Of a DNA stretch of 10,686 nucleotides, positions 6,715 through 10,686 are shown in pieces. Below the pieces are notes generated by a model. That model was not told where the DNA came from, did no database searches, and saw nothing but the letters and a program-made list of their open reading frames with translations. The position numbers and the translations under genes are program-made. Numbering within the stretch: position 1 is the stretch's first letter; every line of letters begins with the position of its first letter. This DNA is from Candidatus Scybalomonas excrementavium. Its GTDB lineage: Bacteria > Bacillota > Clostridia > Lachnospirales > Lachnospiraceae. The DNA lies in the NCBI GenBank assembly GCA_017694765.1, contig JADIML010000061.1:1-10686 (forward strand), read 5' to 3'.

Positions 6715-7673
6715 TAGAGTGGGAAGAGTATCGAGATGATTTAATTTTTTGGAAGTGGAATGATAAAGAAATTAAAAAAGGTTCTAAGCTTATTATTCGT
6801 CCGGGGCAAGATGCGATTTTTCTTTATAATGGAAAGAGAGAGGGGATTTTTACAGATGAGGGAAGTTTTGATATAGAATCCGAAATTATACCATTTCTTT
6901 CTTCTTTAAAAGGGTTTAAGTTTGGCTTTCATAGCGGACTTCGAGCAGAAGTTTTATTTATTAACACAAAAGAATTTACGATAAAATGGGGAACGAAAAA
7001 AGCAATTAATATGCCTTATGAAAGTCTTCCGGGAGGACTTCCAATACGAGTATTTGGAACGTTTAACTGTAAAGTGAATGATTATCTTACATTAATTGAT
7101 AAAATTGCAGGAATTAAGCAACAATATTCTATAGAAGAAGTGAAAGAGAGAGTATTAGCTCTTCTTGATCCATTGCTCATGAAGTGGATCATGCAAGAAG
7201 GAAAAGATCTTTTTAATCTGCAAGCCAATTCCTATGAAATTGCCAAAGGAATAGGAGAAGATCTTGATATGGAGTTAATGAAGATTGGCATGACAATTAC
7301 AGGATTTCAAATTGCCAGCTTTAATTATCCAGAAGAAATTCAAGAGATGATTAACAAAGTAGCATCCCATAGCATGGTTGGAGATCTTGGGCGTTATCAG
7401 ACGATGGAAATGATTCATGGAATGAGGCGAGGAAGAGGAAGAAGTACCACAGGCACAGTAGCAAGCAATGTGGCAGGAATTCAAATGGGAATGATGATGG
7501 GACAGCAGATGGTTCACCAAATGCAACAAAATCAAGCACAATCAGGAAGTCAATCGTATTCGCAACCAGTATCACAACCACAAAATTCAGGAAGTAAGCC
7601 TAATTTTTGTCCAAATTGTGGAACAAAAACCAATGGATCCAATTTCTGCTCAAATTGTGGTATGAAATTATAA
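6681..7673 (+). CDS. SPFH-domain protein with C-terminal zinc ribbon (YdjI-like)
   Basis: This 330-residue protein has an SPFH (flotillin/stomatin-like) domain of the virion-core-protein-like type over about residues 25-240. Recognisable parts are WKWNDKEIKKGSKLIIRPGQDAIF near the start and GMTITGFQIASFNYPEEIQ near the end. A Gly/Met/Gln-rich linker (about 265-305) leads to a zinc ribbon with Cys310/Cys313 and Cys323/Cys326. There is no membrane segment, so it should reach the membrane through partners. In Bacillus subtilis the SPFH protein YdjI links PspA to the membrane together with YdjG and YdjH. The ATG at 6681 has a very strong ribosome site, TAGGAGGAG at 6668-6676, inside the upstream gene. 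No terminator is visible before pcrA. Confidence 0.9.
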   Translation: MGLFSGQFANVIEWEEYRDDLIFWKWNDKEIKKGSKLIIRPGQDAIFLYNGKREGIFTDEGSFDIESEIIPFLSSLKGFKFGFHSGLRAEVLFINTKEFTIKWGTKKAINMPYESLPGGLPIRVFGTFNCKVNDYLTLIDKIAGIKQQYSIEEVKERVLALLDPLLMKWIMQEGKDLFNLQANSYEIAKGIGEDLDMELMKIGMTITGFQIASFNYPEEIQEMINKVASHSMVGDLGRYQTMEMIHGMRRGRGRSTTGTVASNVAGIQMGMMMGQQMVHQMQQNQAQSGSQSYSQPVSQPQNSGSKPNFCPNCGTKTNGSNFCSNCGMKL

Positions 7674-7690
7674 AGAAACTGGAAAGTATC

Positions 7691-7719
7691 TTGTCCAAAC
7701 ATTTGTATTGCGATATATT
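7691..7719 (+). promoter_or_regulatory. Candidate promoter for pcrA
   Basis: TTGTCC (7691-7696) and TATATT (7714-7719) are 17 bases apart in the 102-base gap before pcrA. The match is moderate. It would let the helicase be expressed independently of the stress module upstream. Confidence 0.45.
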
Positions 7720-7775
7720 AAATAGGAGTTTAGAATTTTATTGATAGTAAGAAGCAACATAAGAAAGGAAAAGAT

Positions 7776-10022
7776 ATGAGTATTTATGACACATTAAATA
7801 AACAGCAAAAAGAAGCGGTTTTTCATACAAAAGGACCGCTTTTATTGTTAGCAGGTGCAGGATCTGGGAAGACAAGAGTACTTGTACACCGCATTGCATA
7901 TCTTATTGAGGAAGAGCAGGTCAATCCATGGAATATTATGGCGATTACTTTTACCAATAAAGCAGCAGGCGAAATGCGAGAACGTGTAGATGATATGATT
8001 GGGTTTGGTGCAGAAAATATATGGGTTAGCACATTTCACTCCACTTGTGTCAGAATTTTAAGACGACATATAGATTTATTAGGCTATGAAAACAGTTTTA
8101 CGATTTATGATACCGATGATCAAAAAACATTAATAAAAGAAGTATGTAAATACTTACAAATTGATACAAAGCAGTTTCCAGAAAGAGCATTGATGAATGA
8201 AATTTCTAAAGCGAAAGATGAATTTTTATCCCCATCGGAATATGAGACAGAAAATCAAGGAGACTTTAGAAAGACAAAAATTGCCAGTGTATATAAAGAG
8301 TATCAAAAGAGGCTAAAAGCAAATAATGCACTAGACTTTGATGATCTGTTATTTAAAGCTGTTGAATTATTCCAGTTCCATCCAGAAGTTTTAGAAAAAT
8401 ATCAGGAGCGCTTTCAGTATATTATGATTGATGAATATCAGGATACGAACCATGTTCAGTTTTTATTTGTCAGTATGTTAGCAGGGAAATATCGAAATTT
8501 ATGTGTCGTTGGAGATGACGATCAATCGATTTATAAATTTCGTGGAGCGAATATTTATAACATTTTAAATTTTGAGAAAAAATATGAAGATGCCAAAGTC
8601 ATTAAATTAGAGCAAAATTATCGTTCTACACAAAACATTTTAAATGCTGCTAATGGTGTCATTCGCAATAATACAGGGCGTAAAGATAAAACTCTTTGGA
8701 CAGATAATGAAGCGGGGAAAGAAGTAGAATTTACCCAATATGACACAGAATATGAAGAAGCAGAATCCATCGTGAATAAAATTGAAGAACTTGTAAAAGA
8801 GGGAAGCGCATCTTATCAGGATATGGCAATTTTAAACCGTACCAATGCGCAATCTCGTGTATTTGAAGAAAAATTTTTATTAAAGAACATTCCATATAAG
8901 ATTGTAGGAGGTGTAAATTTCTATCAGAGAAAGGAAATTAAAGATTTAATTTCGTATTTGAAGGTGATTAACAATGGACAAGATGATTTAGCTGTTCGAC
9001 GAATTATTAATGTTCCAAGAAGAGGAATTGGTCTTACTACAATTGATAGAATTCAAGAATATGCATTAGGAAGGGGAATTAGCTTTCTCGATGCTGCTTA
9101 TGAGGTAGAAAATATTCCAAGTCTTGCTCGTTCTGTGAATAAGATTAGAGAGTTTACTGATTTAATTGATGATTTTAGAAAGAAAGAACAAGAACTTATT
9201 TTACCAGACTTATTTTCTTATGTAATAGAAAAAACAGGATATGTAGAAGAGTTAGAAAAAGAAAATACAGAAGAATCATTAGGTCGTATTGAAAATATCG
9301 ACGAATTATTAAATAAGATTGCCGTTTATGAACAAGGTGCTAAGGAACCAAATTTAAATGAATTATTAGAAGAAATCGCTTTAGTAGCAGATATTGATAG
9401 TTTAGATGGGGAAAATGAAGCCGTTGTTATTATGACTCTTCATAGTGCTAAAGGTCTAGAATTCCCATATGTTTTTATGGGAGGTATGGAAGATGGTATT
9501 TTCCCAAGCTATATGACACTTATGTCAGGAGATGATAGTGAAATAGAAGAAGAACGTCGTCTTTGTTATGTAGGAATTACGAGAGCTAAGAAAGAACTTT
9601 ATTTAAGTGCTGCGAAAAGAAGAATGTTAAGGGGACAAACACAGTTTAATAAAGTATCTCAATTTATAGGAGAAATTCCAAGAGAGTTACTTCATATCAA
9701 TCATGGTTTAATGAGAGGAGTATCTGGTGTAACTTCTACTTATAGGAGAGAAGGAATCAATGGAAGCTCTAGTTTTGAAAACTCTTATATGCAAAAAAAT
9801 CCGTTTATGAAGACGAATCCTTATAAAAAACAAGAATTTGTAGGAAAACAACAAGAAAGTCTTTCTTACGATGTTGGAGATACGGTACAACATCTGAAAT
9901 TTGGAAAAGGAGTTGTACAGTCAATACATGCTGGTGGAAAAGATTATGAGGTAACGGTTGATTTTGAAAAAGCTGGTGTGAAAAAAATGTTTGCTTCCTT
10001 TGCGAAATTAAAAAAAGTATAA
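7776..10022 (+). CDS. pcrA: ATP-dependent DNA helicase PcrA (UvrD/Rep family)
   Basis: This complete 748-residue superfamily 1A helicase has the usual length for PcrA (Bacillus PcrA is about 740). It moves 3'-5' on single-stranded DNA and acts in repair, replication restart and clearing of RecA or stalled RNA polymerase. All motifs are present: Q-motif LNKQQKEAV (7-15), Walker A AGAGSGKT (26-33, Lys32), motif Ia ITFTNKAAGEMRER, motif II MIDEYQDT (217-224, Asp219/Glu220), motif III GDDDQSIYKFRGA (246-258), motif IV NYRST, motif V TLHSAKGLEFP, and motif VI RLCYVGITRAKK with Arg603. The C-terminal Tudor-like domain that contacts RNA polymerase spans about 698-748. AAGGAA six bases upstream supports the start. 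pcrB and ligA, its Bacillus neighbours, are not in the window, though yerC is. Confidence 0.97.
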   Translation: MSIYDTLNKQQKEAVFHTKGPLLLLAGAGSGKTRVLVHRIAYLIEEEQVNPWNIMAITFTNKAAGEMRERVDDMIGFGAENIWVSTFHSTCVRILRRHIDLLGYENSFTIYDTDDQKTLIKEVCKYLQIDTKQFPERALMNEISKAKDEFLSPSEYETENQGDFRKTKIASVYKEYQKRLKANNALDFDDLLFKAVELFQFHPEVLEKYQERFQYIMIDEYQDTNHVQFLFVSMLAGKYRNLCVVGDDDQSIYKFRGANIYNILNFEKKYEDAKVIKLEQNYRSTQNILNAANGVIRNNTGRKDKTLWTDNEAGKEVEFTQYDTEYEEAESIVNKIEELVKEGSASYQDMAILNRTNAQSRVFEEKFLLKNIPYKIVGGVNFYQRKEIKDLISYLKVINNGQDDLAVRRIINVPRRGIGLTTIDRIQEYALGRGISFLDAAYEVENIPSLARSVNKIREFTDLIDDFRKKEQELILPDLFSYVIEKTGYVEELEKENTEESLGRIENIDELLNKIAVYEQGAKEPNLNELLEEIALVADIDSLDGENEAVVIMTLHSAKGLEFPYVFMGGMEDGIFPSYMTLMSGDDSEIEEERRLCYVGITRAKKELYLSAAKRRMLRGQTQFNKVSQFIGEIPRELLHINHGLMRGVSGVTSTYRREGINGSSSFENSYMQKNPFMKTNPYKKQEFVGKQQESLSYDVGDTVQHLKFGKGVVQSIHAGGKDYEVTVDFEKAGVKKMFASFAKLKKV

Positions 10023-10053
10023 AAATAGTCATTAAATTTCTATAAACACGTAG

Positions 10054-10079
10054 TATAATAGAGAAAAAAGTGGTATAAT
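10054..10079 (+). promoter_or_regulatory. Tandem -10 boxes upstream of the acidic membrane protein gene
   Basis: Two perfect TATAAT boxes occur at 10054-10059 and 10074-10079. The second carries the TGG extension (10071-10073) and shares GTGGTATAAT with the pspA promoter. No good -35 is seen for either. They fall in the gap after pcrA and probably drive the next gene. Confidence 0.55.
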
Positions 10080-10137
10080 ATTTTACAACACTACCAAAAG
10101 CATGGTTTTGAAAAATGGAGAAAGGAAGAAACGAAGT

Positions 10138-10461
10138 ATGAGAAATATTGATGAATTATTAAGTGCAGCAAAGTTATCTGAATTGCTTGCCAAAAGAGAA
10201 AAAGAAGAAAAAGACAATAAAATTGTATGGGGATTAGCCATTATTGGTGCAGTAGCAGCAGTAGCAGCAATCGCATATGCCGTATATCGTTATCTTACAC
10301 CAGATTATCTTGAAGATTTTGAAGATGACTTTGAAGATGATTTCGATGATGACTTCTTTGATGACGAAGAAGATGTTGTGTCTGAAGAAGAAAAAGAAGA
10401 AAAAGAAGAAGTAGAAGTAACAGAAGAAGCAAAAGCAGACGAAGAAGCAGAACAAGAATAA
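10138..10461 (+). CDS. Small single-pass membrane protein with highly acidic repeat tail
   Basis: I do not recognise a named family. The product is 107 residues. Residues 1-28 are a charged helical segment (DELLSAAKLSELLAKREKEEKDNK), about 29-53 are one hydrophobic Ala-rich membrane segment ending AYAVYRYL, and the remaining 54 residues are almost entirely Asp and Glu with evenly spaced Phe: EDFEDDFEDDFDDDFFDDEE, then Glu/Lys/Val/Ala-rich sequence. I chose the ATG at 10138 over the in-frame ATG at 10102 because AAAGGAAG lies nine bases upstream of the former and nothing comparable precedes the latter. Orientation in the membrane is uncertain; Lys/Arg on the N-terminal side suggest that side is cytoplasmic. 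It may be cotranscribed with pcrA, or run from the tandem TATAAT boxes. Function unknown. Confidence 0.8.
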   Translation: MRNIDELLSAAKLSELLAKREKEEKDNKIVWGLAIIGAVAAVAAIAYAVYRYLTPDYLEDFEDDFEDDFDDDFFDDEEDVVSEEEKEEKEEVEVTEEAKADEEAEQE

Positions 10462-10539
10462 AAATTATCATAGAATAAGACAGGATTTGGTTAGTATTTC
10501 TTATTTGAAAGATAAAAAATGAAATAATTTTAATAAAAA

Positions 10540-10597
10540 GAGGGTGTCGCAAAACCATCAAAATAGATGATGGAGCGATGTCCTCGTTGTTTTTTTA
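10540..10597 (+). terminator. Intrinsic terminator after the acidic membrane protein gene
   Basis: GAGGGTGTCGC (10540-10550) pairs along its whole length with GCGATGTCCTC (10575-10585), using three wobble pairs. An inner stem CCATC/GATGG (10555-10559 with 10569-10573) closes a short loop. GTTGTTTTTTTATTTT follows, as expected for a terminator on +. Confidence 0.88.
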
Positions 10598-10686
10598 TTT
10601 TATAGAAATATATCTATAAGAAAATTTTTTAATAATATAGAAATATTATTTGGATGACAGTTGTTTTGTAAAAAACAGGAAATATA
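10598..10686. other. AT-rich non-coding tail with inverted repeat
   Basis: No gene is visible to the window edge. AATAATAT (10631-10638) and ATATTATT (10643-10650) form a perfect eight-base inverted repeat around AGAA, without a T-tract directly after it. In such AT-rich sequence this may be chance or part of regulation for a gene beyond the edge. Confidence 0.35.

Noticed and set aside
10234..10561. Minus-strand frames rich in Phe or Leu opposite the acidic protein
   Set aside because: They are complements of GAA/GAT repeats and give low-complexity poly-Phe or poly-Leu; one runs through the terminator.
10540..10597. Hairpin ends GAGGGTGTCGC as possible terminal repeats of a small mobile element
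   Set aside because: The structure with the T-tract right after a gene is fully explained as a terminator; no target duplication or second copy is in the window.

Overview
The window looks like chromosomal DNA of a low-GC Gram-positive bacterium, most likely a clostridium of the Lachnospiraceae type. This is an inference from the strongly AT-rich coding sequence, the purine-rich AGGAGG-type ribosome binding sites, the sigma-A-like promoters with TATAAT boxes, and the gene families present (a YerC/TrpR-type regulator, DUF1836, a PspA/YdjG/YdjI-like set, PcrA). No mobile element, CRISPR array, tRNA or rRNA was seen.

Left part (1-3326): a thiamine-pyrimidine uptake operon on the + strand. A TTGACA-17-TACACT promoter is followed by a TPP riboswitch aptamer (about 125-225), a rho-independent terminator (303-334), and then four genes: a small cytoplasmic thiamine-binding (MTH1187/DUF77) protein, an ABC permease (ThiX-like), a lipoprotein of the NMT1/THI5 family (ThiY-like), and an ABC ATPase (ThiZ-like). 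When TPP is plentiful the leader should terminate, shutting off import of a thiamine precursor, probably HMP or a formylamino-pyrimidine.

Middle part (3327-4799): a 100-residue TrpR-superfamily protein (YerC) with its own extended -10 promoter faces a minus-strand DUF1836 gene. A long hairpin between them can serve as terminator for both. DUF1836 is transcribed divergently from pspA.

Right part (4800-7673): a three-gene envelope-stress module, pspA, a protein with two zinc ribbons and one membrane segment (YdjG-like), and an SPFH-domain protein with a C-terminal zinc ribbon (YdjI-like). It resembles the Bacillus subtilis pspA-ydjGHI operon, but no separate ydjH was found. Next come pcrA, a complete UvrD/PcrA helicase gene (7776-10022), and a small single-pass membrane protein with a very acidic (D/E)DF-repeat tail (10138-10461). 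The window ends with a terminator hairpin and AT-rich non-coding DNA.

Most of the content belongs to known families. The points most worth a second look are the compact PspA-zinc ribbon-SPFH module beside a divergent DUF1836 regulator, a possible promoter downstream of the riboswitch terminator, the overlapping gene junctions, and the acidic repeat membrane protein after pcrA.
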